From: Azospirillum agricola
GTDB taxonomy: Bacteria > Pseudomonadota > Alphaproteobacteria > Azospirillales > Azospirillaceae
Length of the DNA: 64,000 bases
Assembly: GCF_017876095.1 (NCBI RefSeq)
Contig: NZ_JAGINM010000024.1
Coordinates: 1 to 64,000 of the forward strand
Direction: 5' to 3'
The notes under the pieces were generated by a model. The model did no database searches. It was not told where the DNA came from and was given only the letters and a program-made list of their open reading frames with translations. Below are positions 24,376 through 32,898 of this stretch, piece after piece. Made by a program: the position numbers and the translations under genes. The first letter of the stretch is position 1. Each line of letters opens with the position of its first letter.

Positions 24376-25479
24376 ATGAAGGCGGTTGCGCGCGTGGCGG
24401 CGGTTGGTGTGGTGGCGGCGCTGGCGGCGGGCGCCCTGTTCGGCCCGGCCTTCGGTCCCGCCGCGTCCCCGGCGGCGGCCGCCCTGCCGGCGGGAGCGAC
24501 CGGCGTCACCACCATCGCCCCGATGCTGGAGCAGGTGACACCGGCGGTGGTCAACATCGCCGTGCTGTCGCGCGCGCCGCAGGCGGAGAACCCGCTGCTG
24601 CGCGACCCCTTCTTCCGCCGCTTCTTCAACATCCCCGACCAGCAGCCGCAGGCCAGGCCCCAGGTCAGCGCCGGGTCGGGGGTGATCGTCGACGCCGCGC
24701 GCGGCTACGTCATCACCAACAACCATGTGGTGGAGAACGCGCAGGAGATCGCCGTCACCCTGAAGGACCGCCGCCGCCTGCGCGCCAAGCTGGTCGGGCG
24801 CGACGCCGCCACCGACATCGCCCTGCTGAAGATCGAGGCGAAGGGGCTGACCGCCCTGCCGATGGGCGATTCGGACCGGCTGAAGGTCGGCGACTTCGTC
24901 GTCGCCATCGGCAACCCGTTCGGGCTGGGCCAGACGGTGACGTCGGGCATCATCTCGGCGCTCGGGCGCAGCGGGCTGAAGATCGAGGGCTACGAGGACT
25001 TCATCCAGACCGACGCCTCGATCAACCCCGGCAACTCCGGCGGCGCGCTGGTCAACTTCAACGGCGAGCTGATCGGCATCAACACCGCCATCATCGGCCC
25101 GGCCGGCGGCTCGGTCGGCATCGGCTTCGCGGTGCCGGTCGGCATCGTCCGCTCGGTGATCGAGCAATTGGGCGAGTTCGGCGAGGTGCGGCGCGGCCGG
25201 CTCGGCGTCGCCATCCAGGATCTGACGCCCGACCTCGCCGAGAGCCTGAACCTGAGCGGCGACGAGGGCGCGCTGATCGCCAAGATCGAATCCGGCTCGC
25301 CGGCCGACGGCGCCGGCCTGCGCAGCGGCGACGTGGTGATCGCGGTGGACGGCCGGCCGGTGCGCAGCGCCACCGACTTCCGCAACCGCATCGGCCTGCT
25401 GCGCGTCGGCACGCCGGTGCAGGTGACCGTGGTGCGCAACGGCGGGCAGAGGTCGCTGACCGTCCGCACCGCCAAGTAA
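24376..25479 (+). CDS. Periplasmic DegP/DegS-like serine protease with one PDZ domain
   Basis: A 367-residue trypsin-like protease of the HtrA family. An N-terminal signal/anchor helix (about 4-36, rich in Ala/Val) directs it to the periplasm. The catalytic triad is His117 (NNHVVENA), Asp147 (ATDIALLK) and Ser221 (NPGNSGGAL). One PDZ domain follows (about 265-365). One PDZ and a length near 360 match DegS-type rather than two-PDZ DegP, though the substrate is unknown. AGAGGA precedes the ATG. The next gene starts 18 bases after its stop and is probably co-transcribed. Confidence 0.92.
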   Translation: MKAVARVAAVGVVAALAAGALFGPAFGPAASPAAAALPAGATGVTTIAPMLEQVTPAVVNIAVLSRAPQAENPLLRDPFFRRFFNIPDQQPQARPQVSAGSGVIVDAARGYVITNNHVVENAQEIAVTLKDRRRLRAKLVGRDAATDIALLKIEAKGLTALPMGDSDRLKVGDFVVAIGNPFGLGQTVTSGIISALGRSGLKIEGYEDFIQTDASINPGNSGGALVNFNGELIGINTAIIGPAGGSVGIGFAVPVGIVRSVIEQLGEFGEVRRGRLGVAIQDLTPDLAESLNLSGDEGALIAKIESGSPADGAGLRSGDVVIAVDGRPVRSATDFRNRIGLLRVGTPVQVTVVRNGGQRSLTVRTAK

Positions 25480-25497
25480 GGGACCCGAGCCGACTCC

Positions 25498-26232
25498 ATG
25501 GCCCGTCCCGGCACTCCCCGCCGCCCCGCCCCGGCGCCCGCGAAAAGCCCGGCCCAGCGCCAGCGCGAGATCGCCACGCTGCTGATGCGCCTCGACTCCA
25601 TGCTGAAGCAGACGGGCGAGCTGGCGGTGGCGGCGCGCGAGCGGGTGTCGGTCGGCGGTCTGACCCGCTACCGGCGCTTCAGCCGGCGGGTGCGCGACTT
25701 CTTCGCGCTGGCGGCGCTGGCCCAGGAGCGACTCGACGCCGCGCCCGAGGAGCTGGAGGATCTGATCGGTCCGCTGACCACCGCGCTGGAGCGCCTGCAC
25801 ACCCGCATGGTGGTGCTGTTCGTCGAGGGCAGCGCCGCCTTCTTCGCCAGCTTCGCGCGGGTCAAGGCGCTGCCCATCGGCACCCACGAGATGTGCGGGG
25901 TGGAACTGCGCGGCGTGCTGGAGATCCGCAAGTTCCTCGACGACCCGCTCTACGAGGGGGAGCGCGGGCTGGCCCTGCGCGCCGAGGCCGACCGCGTCGT
26001 GGCGCGGATCCGCTCGGTGATGGACCGCATCCCGCCGCTGCCCGATTTCGGCGAGGAGCCCAGCATCGGGCCGAAGGGCACGGTGAACAGCCCGCTGAAG
26101 GGACCGGGGGCGGGGCTGCCGCCAGGGCGGCGGACGGGTCGCCCGCAGGCCCTTCCGGTCGAACCGCCGAGGCCGCCACCGGAGGTCCGGTCGCTCAGCC
26201 TCGACCAGTTCGAGGAGGATGGGGAGGATTAG
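25498..26232 (+). CDS. Hypothetical helical protein after the HtrA-type protease
   Basis: I do not recognise this 244-residue protein. It has a basic Pro/Ala-rich N-terminus and a helical centre (about 18-180) with many Arg/Leu/Ala residues, including ERVSVGGLTRYRRFSRRVRDFF and RMVVLFVEGSAAFFASF. A proline-rich tail ends in the acidic SLDQFEEDGED. No signal peptide or clear membrane helix is present. It starts 18 bases after the protease gene. Its TAG stop overlaps the stop of the convergent lipoprotein gene by three of four bases. Confidence 0.7.
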   Translation: MARPGTPRRPAPAPAKSPAQRQREIATLLMRLDSMLKQTGELAVAARERVSVGGLTRYRRFSRRVRDFFALAALAQERLDAAPEELEDLIGPLTTALERLHTRMVVLFVEGSAAFFASFARVKALPIGTHEMCGVELRGVLEIRKFLDDPLYEGERGLALRAEADRVVARIRSVMDRIPPLPDFGEEPSIGPKGTVNSPLKGPGAGLPPGRRTGRPQALPVEPPRPPPEVRSLSLDQFEEDGED

Positions 26233-26504
26233 CGCCGGCGCTTGCCGCCATGGTCGTCGGCGGTGAGCGCCCCCACCGCGGCACCCGCCGCACCGCCCAG
26301 CAGGCCGCCATAGACGGCGCTACCGCCGGTGACGGCGCCGATCGCGGCGCCGCCCGCGGCGCCGATGGCGCCTCCGGTCAGGGCGCGGTTCTCGCGATGG
26401 TTCAGGTTGGAGCAGCCGGCCAGCGCACCCGCCCCGATCACCAGGGCGGCAAGCGCCACCTTCTTCCGGCCCGCCGTCTTCCGCATCGTCTTAATCATGG
26501 TCAT
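26229..26504 (-). CDS. Glycine-zipper lipoprotein
   Basis: A 91-residue lipoprotein with a basic N-terminus, a hydrophobic signal and the lipobox ALAGC. The mature part is a glycine-zipper (GGAIGAAGGAAIGAVTGG and GGLLGGAAGAAVGALT), as in YMGG-type and 17-kDa-antigen proteins of the outer membrane, ending with a basic HGGKRRR. ATG 26504 and ATG 26498 are both possible; AGGG is better spaced for the second. The gene converges on the hypothetical 25498 gene with overlapping stop codons. Confidence 0.8.
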   Translation of the reverse strand: MTMIKTMRKTAGRKKVALAALVIGAGALAGCSNLNHRENRALTGGAIGAAGGAAIGAVTGGSAVYGGLLGGAAGAAVGALTADDHGGKRRR

Positions 26505-26635
26505 CTTCCCTCACGTCGTAGGCGTGGCCGTCCGGGTTTGTCGAACGGCCACGCTTATGATTGGGAAGAGTCGGCTGTGGCTGCTGTGACGATTTCGGGG
26601 TAAAGCACCCCTTCGGATGGGGAGCCCCTGGCGCC

Positions 26636-26869
26636 TCAGCCCTTCTTCAGGCCGGGGTCCTCCCCCTTGGCGTGGCGCTTGCCCTCCGCCTCGGCGCGGC
26701 GCAGTTCGTCGCCCTCCGGGCCGTCCACCGCCTTGCGGGCGCGGTCGGCGTCGCCCTGGACATCGTGGTGGCGGACATGCTCCTCGACGCCGCGCCGGTA
26801 TTGGGCGTCGGCGGTGCGGTTGCCCTCGCCTTCGTTCTGGGAAGCCGGTTTCGGGGTGTCGGCGATCAT
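26636..26869 (-). CDS. Small hydrophilic hypothetical protein (77 aa)
   Basis: A 77-residue, highly charged, Gly/Glu/Arg/His-rich protein without hydrophobic segments (GEGNRTADAQYRRGVEEHVRHHD), likely disordered. The ending HAKGEDPGLKKG resembles stress-related hydrophilic peptides in composition only. GGAGG lies five bases before the ATG at 26869, a strong start. No domain is recognised. Confidence 0.6.
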   Translation of the reverse strand: MIADTPKPASQNEGEGNRTADAQYRRGVEEHVRHHDVQGDADRARKAVDGPEGDELRRAEAEGKRHAKGEDPGLKKG

Positions 26870-27031
26870 GGCGTCCTCCGGTTCTGTGACAGCGATTGCC
26901 GCCGGGCCCGCGCCCGGCATTCCGTCAACCGCGCCACGGCGCCAAAGTTTCCATCACAGCCGCCGCCTTAACCCACACAATGTTTAATGTTTACTGAAGG
27001 GCACGCAGACAAACAGCGTCTCCCCGCCCGG

Positions 27032-27060
27032 TTGCATGGAATGACTGGCATGCATAATAT
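27032..27060 (+). promoter_or_regulatory. Near-consensus promoter with a palindrome inside its spacer
   Basis: TTGCAT (27032-27037) and TAATAT (27055-27060) are exactly 17 bases apart. An inverted repeat TGCATG-N10-CATGCA (27033-27038 and 27049-27054) occupies the spacer and overlaps the -35, an ideal repressor position. The likely target is the 27194 gene. Confidence 0.65.
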
Positions 27061-27127
27061 GATTGTCGAACGGAATGGAATTATCCTGCGCGGCTCCGGT
27101 ACAAGTCTTGTGACAATTTTGTAAGAA

Positions 27128-27146
27128 TCGAACGTTTTCGAACGTT
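27128..27146 (+). promoter_or_regulatory. Tandem TCGAACGTT motif, possible operator
   Basis: TCGAACGTT occurs twice (27128-27136 and 27138-27146) with a ten-base period, so both lie on one face of the helix, and each contains the palindrome AACGTT. It lies 48 bases before the 27194 gene, within the predicted leader. It resembles but does not match the LexA box (the GAAC spacing is six, not seven). Confidence 0.4.
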
Positions 27147-27193
27147 CTGGCCCTGCCCAGGCGTGCGGAAAGTCGAGACGCAGGAAGCCAGCC

Positions 27194-27553
27194 ATGTCCT
27201 TCTCGCTACGCCCGCCTCCTCTGCTCTCGCCTGCCCCTTGCGGGCCGAGCGAACGGCGCGACCGCAGCCCGCAATCCCCCAGCGCGACCCTCGGCCATGT
27301 TCCGTTCTTCGAACGGGATCCGGCGGCCCCGCATCCGGCGGCCAGCCACCGGCCGGCGCCCGTCGCCGTCCTTCCCCTGGCCCAGCCCATCGAACTGGCG
27401 GCGACCGGACTGTGGGTGGTGAAGCGGGGCGGCGCGCTGATCGGCATCGGCGGACGCGACCACTGGTGCAGCCGGGAGGCGCTGGTCGCGGCCGCCGACA
27501 AGGCCGGCATTCCGATGTCCGACCTGCCGATCCACACCGGGGCGCTGTTCTGA
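27194..27553 (+). CDS. Hypothetical protein (119 aa)
   Basis: A 119-residue protein that I do not recognise. The first ~60 residues are Pro/Ser/Arg-rich and probably disordered. The second half looks folded (IELAATGLWVVKRGGALIGIGGRDHWCSREALVAAADKAGI), with a single Cys in DHWCSRE. AGGAAG lies seven bases before the ATG. It has a strong promoter at 27032-27060 with possible operators, so it is probably a regulated gene. Confidence 0.55.
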   Translation: MSFSLRPPPLLSPAPCGPSERRDRSPQSPSATLGHVPFFERDPAAPHPAASHRPAPVAVLPLAQPIELAATGLWVVKRGGALIGIGGRDHWCSREALVAAADKAGIPMSDLPIHTGALF

Positions 27554-27721
27554 AAGGCGTGACCTTCCGCGGTACGGCGCAGGCCCCCGACGAAGGAGTT
27601 GTTGCGCGGCACACCCCGCTCACTCACTATCACCGGTGCTGGATCAACCTCCGGTGCGAGTCGCGGTTGCCCGCCCCATGAAGGGGCCGGAGCACGGCGT
27701 CCCACCGACACCGCGCGGGCC

Positions 27722-27931
27722 ATGGAAGACATCGACCGCCAAAGAACGCTGGCGTATTTCGAACGGCTGGGAAAGAAGCGCGTGCGCCTCTACGCCGCCA
27801 TCGACTGCGAGCGTTTTCTGGGCGGCTGGCAGGTGCGGGAACTGGCCGACCAATGGCTGGCCGCCCAGGAGGCCGAGGACGCCTCCACGCCGCTGTGGCG
27901 CCGCCTGGGCCGGCGCCGCACCTCCCCCTGA
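27722..27931 (+). CDS. Small hypothetical protein (69 aa)
   Basis: A 69-residue soluble, charged protein (MEDIDRQRTLAYFERLGKKR) with aromatic residues and Leu spaced as in a helical bundle, and a very basic C-terminus (WRRLGRRRT). The ribosome site is weak, so the start is uncertain. It ends eight bases from the convergent mtnA stop. There is no recognised domain. Confidence 0.5.
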   Translation: MEDIDRQRTLAYFERLGKKRVRLYAAIDCERFLGGWQVRELADQWLAAQEAEDASTPLWRRLGRRRTSP

Positions 27932-27939
27932 GGCTTCCT

Positions 27940-29043
27940 TCACCCCCGTTCCGGGAACAGGCCGAGCAGACCGGCGCGGCTCGCCGGGCAGACGCCGCGT
28001 TCGGTGATCAGGCCGGTGACGAGGCGGGCCGGCGTCACGTCGAAGCCGAAATTGGCGACCGGGCTGCCGTCGGGCGTCAGACGGACCGTCTCGATCCGGC
28101 CGTCGGCGGTCCGCCCGGTCAGGTCGGTGACCTCGCGGCCGTCGCGCTCCTCGATCGGGATTTCGCGCACGCCGTCGCTCATTCCCCAGTCGATGGTCGG
28201 CGAGGGCAGCCCGACATAGAAGGGCACGCCGTTGTCGTGGGCGGCCAGCGCCTTCAGGTAGGTGCCGATCTTGTTGCAGACGTCGCCGGTCGCCGTCGTC
28301 CGGTCGGTGCCGACGATGCAGAGATCGACCTTGCCGTGCTGCATCAGATGGCCGCCGACATTGTCGGCGATGATCGTGTGCGGCACGCCGTGGCGGTTCA
28401 GTTCCCAGGCGGTCAGGCTGGCGCCCTGGTTGCGCGGCCGGGTCTCGTCCACCCAGACATGCAGGGGAATGCCCTCCTCGACGGCCACATAGACCGGGGC
28501 CAGCGCGGTGCCCCAGTCGACGGTGGCGAGCCAGCCGGCGTTGCAGTGGGTCAGGATGTTGACCGGCCCGCCGCCGCCCTTCCTTTCGAAGGCCGCGCGG
28601 ATCAGGGCGGCGCCATGGCCGCCGATGGCGCGGTTGATGGCGACGTCCTCGTCGGCGACGGCCGCCGCCTCGCCGGCCGCCACGGCGGCGCGCTCCGATT
28701 CGGGCAGCCCGGCCAGCCGGGCGCGCAGCCGGTCCAGCGCCCAGCGCAGGTTGACCGCCGTCGGCCGGGTCGCCAGCAGGGTGGCGCAGGCGCGCTCCAG
28801 ACCGGAATCGCTCGGGTCGGCGCGCATCGCCAGGGCGACGCCCCAGGCGGCGGTGGCGCCGATCAGCGGGGCGCCGCGCACCAGCATGGCACGGATGGCG
28901 TGCGCCGCGTCCTCCAGGGTCGTCAGCCGGGCAACCGCGAAGTCGTGCGGCAGGCGGGTCTGGTCGATGATCGCGACCGCGCCGTCTTCCGCCCCATCCT
29001 CCGTCTGCCAGATGGTCCGGTAAGCCCTGCCGTCGATGCGCAT
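27940..29043 (-). CDS. mtnA: S-methyl-5-thioribose-1-phosphate isomerase
   Basis: A 367-residue enzyme of the eIF2B-alpha-like fold that converts 5-methylthioribose 1-phosphate to the ribulose form in methionine salvage. Hallmarks are IDQTRLPHDF near the N-terminus, RGAPLIGATAAWGVALA, the catalytic Cys in ILTHCNAG, WVDETRPRNQGA, and the catalytic Asp in VGTDRTTATGDV. Length is normal. The ATG at 29043 has GGGAGGG six bases upstream; an in-frame extension further up lacks a site. No other salvage gene is adjacent. Confidence 0.95.
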   Translation of the reverse strand: MRIDGRAYRTIWQTEDGAEDGAVAIIDQTRLPHDFAVARLTTLEDAAHAIRAMLVRGAPLIGATAAWGVALAMRADPSDSGLERACATLLATRPTAVNLRWALDRLRARLAGLPESERAAVAAGEAAAVADEDVAINRAIGGHGAALIRAAFERKGGGGPVNILTHCNAGWLATVDWGTALAPVYVAVEEGIPLHVWVDETRPRNQGASLTAWELNRHGVPHTIIADNVGGHLMQHGKVDLCIVGTDRTTATGDVCNKIGTYLKALAAHDNGVPFYVGLPSPTIDWGMSDGVREIPIEERDGREVTDLTGRTADGRIETVRLTPDGSPVANFGFDVTPARLVTGLITERGVCPASRAGLLGLFPERG

Positions 29044-29194
29044 AGAACCCTCCCCCCAAACACCCGATGCCGGAATCGGCACCCCACAATAGGCGGTGGC
29101 CGGGGCCGCTTCAACGCGGGTAGCGTCGCCTGGAACAGCCACCCCCGGCCGGTGTTACCGTTTCCGGCCTAAGCCCGAATGGCCGTACCCCTCC

Positions 29195-30832
29195 ATGGTT
29201 GTCCAGACGATGCCGCTGCGTGCCCTGCGCTCCCACCCCTCCCCCCTGTACCGGCTGCCCGGCACGGCGCTGGTCCTGATCGCCTGCGTGGCGGCGGTCC
29301 TGCTGACGGTCGGCCTGTCCGGCATGTTCGCGTGGCGCGACCGCAACGAGGCGGTGCGGCAGGCGGCCGGGGTCGCCGGCAACGTCGGGCTGCTGGTGGC
29401 GGAGCACACGGCGCGGGTGATCGAGTCGGGCGACCTGCTGCTGACCCAGATCGCGGCGCTGGCCGGCCCGCCCGACCAGCCGCTGCCGGCCGGCGAGGCC
29501 GCCCGCGAGCGGCTGTCGATGCTGGTCGAGAGCGCGCCGCATGTGGTGGCGCTGGAGATCCGCGACCCGGCCGGCGCGCCGCTGCTGTCGAGTCTCGCCG
29601 AGGGCGCCCCCGAGGAAAATGCGGGCCGGCTCGACCCGGCCGGGCGCGTCATCGCCGACGGCTCCATGAGCGGGCGGCCGGTGCTGCGGTTAACGCGTCC
29701 GATCGCCGGCCCCGGCGGGCAGCCGCGCGGCTACGCCGTCGCCGGCATCGACGCCCGGTCGCTGCACGCGGTCTACGGCGCGCTCGACGTCGGCTATGGG
29801 CACAGCATCGCGCTGAAGGCCGCCGACGGCGCCACCCTGCTGCGCGAGCCGGAGGGCGAAGGCACCGGCGGCAACCCGGCCAGCGCCGACGACATCGCCG
29901 CGACCCGCCCGGTCGGCGACACCGGCCTCAGCGCCGAGGTCACCATCGCCACCGGCAGCGTGCTGAAGCGCTGGCGCGACCAGCTCTGGACCTACGCCGC
30001 CTTCGCGCTCGCCGCCTGCGCGACGGTCGGCGGGATCGGCGCGCTCGCCATCGAGCGGGCGCGGCGCGAGCGCGAGGCCGAGGACGCGCTCCAGCACGCC
30101 TACGACACGCTGGAGGAGCATGTCCACCAGCGCACCGCCCAGCTGGAGACCGCCAACGCCCGGCTGGAAGGCGCGCTCACCGACAAGGAGGTCCTGCTGA
30201 AGGAGGTGCAGCACCGGGTGAAGAACAACCTCCAGGTCATTTGCAGCCTGCTGCGGCTCCAGGCCGCCCGCATCGACGACCGGGCGCGCCGCGGCTTCGA
30301 CGAGAGCCTGCGCCGCATCCAGACCATGAGCCTGCTGCACGAGCTGCTGCACCGCTCGGCCGAACCGGCGCACCTGAACTTCGCCGACGCGCTGCGGCAG
30401 ATGTGCGACGGGCTGGTGCGCTCCGACAACCCGACCGCCGCCCGGCTGGAGGTGGAGGCGCAGGACTGGATCCTCGACGCCGACCGCGCCACCCCGCTGG
30501 CCATCGCCACCAGCGAGCTGGTGTCCAACGCCCTGCTCCACGCCTTCCCCGACGGCCATCCCGGCACCGTCCGCGTCATCCTGGAGCCGGTGGACGGCCA
30601 CATGCGCCTGATCGTCCGCGACGACGGCTGCGGCCTGCCCGCCGACATGCCGGCGCCGAGCCGGCGGACGGCGGCCAGCAGCGGCGGCGCCCGCAGCGGG
30701 CTGGGGCTCGGGCTGGTCCAGGCGCTGTCCCACCAGGCCGGCGCCACGCTCGCCATCGAGCGGCAGGGCGGCACCATCTTCACCCTGACCATCCCGACCC
30801 AGCCGGCGCGGCGGACCAAGCAGGCAGCGTAG
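29195..30832 (+). CDS. Membrane sensor histidine kinase, HisKA_2 type
   Basis: A 545-residue sensor kinase. One membrane helix (about 20-42) is followed by an extracytoplasmic domain (to ~265, Cache-like in size) and a second helix (about 266-288). A coiled coil ends in a HisKA_2 dimerisation helix with phospho-acceptor His in LKEVQHRVKNNLQ (near residue 338). The HATPase has ATSELVSNALLHAF, VRDDGCGLP and SGLGLGLVQAL. HisKA_2 kinases often act with PhyR-type or orphan regulators; none is adjacent. The start is unclear (ATG 29195 or 29210, neither with a site). The stop lies inside a 16-bp tandem repeat. Confidence 0.88.
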   Translation: MVVQTMPLRALRSHPSPLYRLPGTALVLIACVAAVLLTVGLSGMFAWRDRNEAVRQAAGVAGNVGLLVAEHTARVIESGDLLLTQIAALAGPPDQPLPAGEAARERLSMLVESAPHVVALEIRDPAGAPLLSSLAEGAPEENAGRLDPAGRVIADGSMSGRPVLRLTRPIAGPGGQPRGYAVAGIDARSLHAVYGALDVGYGHSIALKAADGATLLREPEGEGTGGNPASADDIAATRPVGDTGLSAEVTIATGSVLKRWRDQLWTYAAFALAACATVGGIGALAIERARREREAEDALQHAYDTLEEHVHQRTAQLETANARLEGALTDKEVLLKEVQHRVKNNLQVICSLLRLQAARIDDRARRGFDESLRRIQTMSLLHELLHRSAEPAHLNFADALRQMCDGLVRSDNPTAARLEVEAQDWILDADRATPLAIATSELVSNALLHAFPDGHPGTVRVILEPVDGHMRLIVRDDGCGLPADMPAPSRRTAASSGGARSGLGLGLVQALSHQAGATLAIERQGGTIFTLTIPTQPARRTKQAA

Positions 30833-30858
30833 GGGGCAGGCGGCGTAGGGGGCAGGCG
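30827..30858. repeat. Tandem duplication of 16 bp at the kinase stop codon
   Basis: GCGTAGGGGGCAGGCG occurs twice without a gap (30827-30842, 30843-30858). The first copy contains the TAG stop of the sensor kinase. It looks like a recent slippage duplication and does not affect the protein. Confidence 0.8.
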
Positions 30859-30966
30859 GCGTCCGGGGAACGGAAACGGCGAACAGCAGGCTTTGCACGG
30901 CGCATGGAGTGTGATTCCCTCTGACCTCCCCCTGTTCCGTCCGGAACGGTCCGCCCCGGAGCCTCC

Positions 30967-31977
30967 TTGCGCACGCTGAAACGCTGTCTCGGCCTGATCG
31001 CCTCGGTCGCCTTCACCCTGTTCGGCCTGCTGCTGGTCACCTTCCTGATCGGCCGCGTCGTGCCCATCGACCCGGTGCTGGCCGCCATCGGCGACCGCGC
31101 CGGCGCCGACGCCTACGCCCGGATGCGCGCCGAGCTGGGGCTGGATCTGCCGCTGTGGCAGCAGTTCCTGCGCTATCTCGGCGCGGTGCTCCAGGGCGAT
31201 CTCGGCGACTCGGTGCTGACCTCCCGCCCGGTGCTGGAGGACGTGCTGCGCGTCTTCCCGGCGACGCTGGAGCTGGCGACCGTCGCCGTCGCCGTCGGCG
31301 CCGCGCTCGGCGTGCCGGCCGGGGTGGTCGCCGCCACCCACCGCGGGCGCTGGCCCGACCACGTCATCCGCCTGCTCGGGCTGTTCGGCCATTCGGTGCC
31401 GATCTTCTGGCTCGGGCTGATGGGGCTGCTGCTGTTCTACGCCCGGCTCGACTGGGTGCCGGGGCCGGGCCGGGTGGACATCTTCTATGAAGGCATGGTC
31501 GAGGCGCGGACCGGCATCGTCACCATCGACGCGCTGCTGGCCGGCGAGACCGACATCTTCTGGAACGCGCTGCACCACCTGCTGCTGCCGACGGCGATCC
31601 TCGGGCTCTACAGCGTCGCCTACATCGCGCGGATGACGCGCAGCTTCATGCTCGACCAGCTCCGCCAGGAATACATCGTCACCGCCCGCGTGAAGGGCCT
31701 GTCGGAAGCGCGCGTCGTCTGGCGCCACGCGCTGGGCAACATCGCGGTGCCGCTGACCACCGTCATCGCCCTGTCCTACGCCGGCCTGCTGGAGGGCTCT
31801 GTGCTGACCGAGACGGTCTTCGCCTGGCCGGGGCTGGGGCTCTACATCACCAACTCGCTGCTCAGCGCCGACATGAACGCGGTGCTGGGCGGGACGCTGG
31901 TCGTCGGCACGGTCTTCATCGGGCTGAACCTGCTGTCCGACCTGCTCTACCGTCTGCTCGATCCGAGGGCACGATGA
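30967..31977 (+). CDS. Peptide/nickel-type ABC importer, permease 1 (DppB-like), TTG start
   Basis: A 336-residue inner-membrane permease with six helices, of the DppB/OppB class. It starts with the family's LIASVAFTLFGLLLVTFLIGRVVPIDPV, and the ATPase-contact loop reads YIVTARVKGLSEARVVWRHALGN. The best start is TTG at 30967 with GGAG five bases upstream. It leads a four-gene unit with overlaps or gaps of a few bases: permease, permease, ATPase, ATPase. The substrate could be peptides, nickel or another small solute. No binding protein gene is in the unit. Confidence 0.9.
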   Translation: MRTLKRCLGLIASVAFTLFGLLLVTFLIGRVVPIDPVLAAIGDRAGADAYARMRAELGLDLPLWQQFLRYLGAVLQGDLGDSVLTSRPVLEDVLRVFPATLELATVAVAVGAALGVPAGVVAATHRGRWPDHVIRLLGLFGHSVPIFWLGLMGLLLFYARLDWVPGPGRVDIFYEGMVEARTGIVTIDALLAGETDIFWNALHHLLLPTAILGLYSVAYIARMTRSFMLDQLRQEYIVTARVKGLSEARVVWRHALGNIAVPLTTVIALSYAGLLEGSVLTETVFAWPGLGLYITNSLLSADMNAVLGGTLVVGTVFIGLNLLSDLLYRLLDPRAR

Positions 31978-32894
31978 ACGGGCGCGCGATGAACGGCGGA
32001 TCGACATGGCGCGCGTGGCTGTCCACCGACACGCCGCAGTCGCGCATGCAGGCCCGGCTGGGGCGGGCGTGGTCCGGCTGGCTGGCCTTCCGGCGCAACC
32101 GGCTGGCGATGGCCGGGCTGCTGATCGTGCTGGGGCTGGTCGTCGTCGCCGCGCTGGCCCCGCTGCTGGCGCCCTATCATCCCTACGAGCAGGATCTCGC
32201 CAACCGGCTGCAACCGCCGGGCGCCCTGCACTGGCTGGGCACCGACAGCTTCGGGCGCGACATCCTGTCCCGGCTGATCCATGGCGCGCGGCTGACGCTG
32301 ATGATCGTGGCGCTGGTGGCCGCGACGGCGCCGGTGGTCGGGCTGCTGATCGGCACGGTCGCCGGCTATCTCGGCGGCTGGGTCGACGCGGTGTTGATGC
32401 GGATCACCGACATCTTCCTGGCCTTCCCCAAGCTGATCCTGGCGCTGGCCTTCGTCGCGGCGCTCGGCCCCGGCATCGAGAACGCGGTGATCGCCATCGC
32501 CATCACCTCCTGGCCTCCCTACGCCCGCATCGCGCGGGCCGAGACGCTGACCATCCGCCGCGCCGACTTCATCAGCGCCGCCCGACTCCAGGGGGCGTCG
32601 AGCGCGCGCATCATCCTCGGCCACATCGTGCCGCTCTGCGTCGCCTCGCTGATCGTGCGGGTGACGCTGGACATGGCCGGCGTGATCCTGACCGCCGCCG
32701 GGCTGGGTTTCCTCGGGCTGGGGGCGCAGCCGCCGCTGCCGGAATGGGGCGCCATGATCGCCGCCGGCCGGCAGAACGTGCTGGAGCAATGGTGGGTCGC
32801 CGCCATGCCCGGCCTCGCCATCTTCGTCGTCAGCCTGGGCTTCAACCTGCTGGGCGACGGCCTGCGCGACGTGCTCGACCCGAAAGGCGACTGA
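31974..32894 (+). CDS. Peptide/nickel-type ABC importer, permease 2 (DppC-like)
   Basis: A 306-residue permease of the DppC/OppC class. A cytoplasmic N-terminus is followed by helix one (MAGLLIVLGLVVVAALAPLLAPY), and the class motif LGTDSFGRDILSRLIHGAR is present. The ATPase-contact loop is DFISAARLQGASSARIILGHIVP. The ATG at 31974 overlaps the preceding stop by four bases. It pairs with the DppB-like protein to form the channel. Confidence 0.92.
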   Translation: MNGRAMNGGSTWRAWLSTDTPQSRMQARLGRAWSGWLAFRRNRLAMAGLLIVLGLVVVAALAPLLAPYHPYEQDLANRLQPPGALHWLGTDSFGRDILSRLIHGARLTLMIVALVAATAPVVGLLIGTVAGYLGGWVDAVLMRITDIFLAFPKLILALAFVAALGPGIENAVIAIAITSWPPYARIARAETLTIRRADFISAARLQGASSARIILGHIVPLCVASLIVRVTLDMAGVILTAAGLGFLGLGAQPPLPEWGAMIAAGRQNVLEQWWVAAMPGLAIFVVSLGFNLLGDGLRDVLDPKGD

Positions 32895-32898
32895 GGCG

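Larger units (their letters stand above)
26870..27193. other. Intergenic region with a strong promoter and two repeat motifs
   Basis: This 324-base space between divergent small genes is noticeably AT-rich from 26970 to 27150. It holds the promoter at 27032-27060 and the TCGAACGTT direct repeat at 27128-27146, both described separately. The start of the right-hand gene lies some 127 bases beyond the predicted transcription start, leaving room for a regulated leader. No further gene is seen. Confidence 0.5.

Noticed and set aside
27131..27146. GAAC...GAAC pair resembling a LexA box before the 27194 gene
   Set aside because: The spacing is six rather than seven bases, so it does not fit the alphaproteobacterial LexA consensus; recorded instead as a tandem TCGAACGTT motif.
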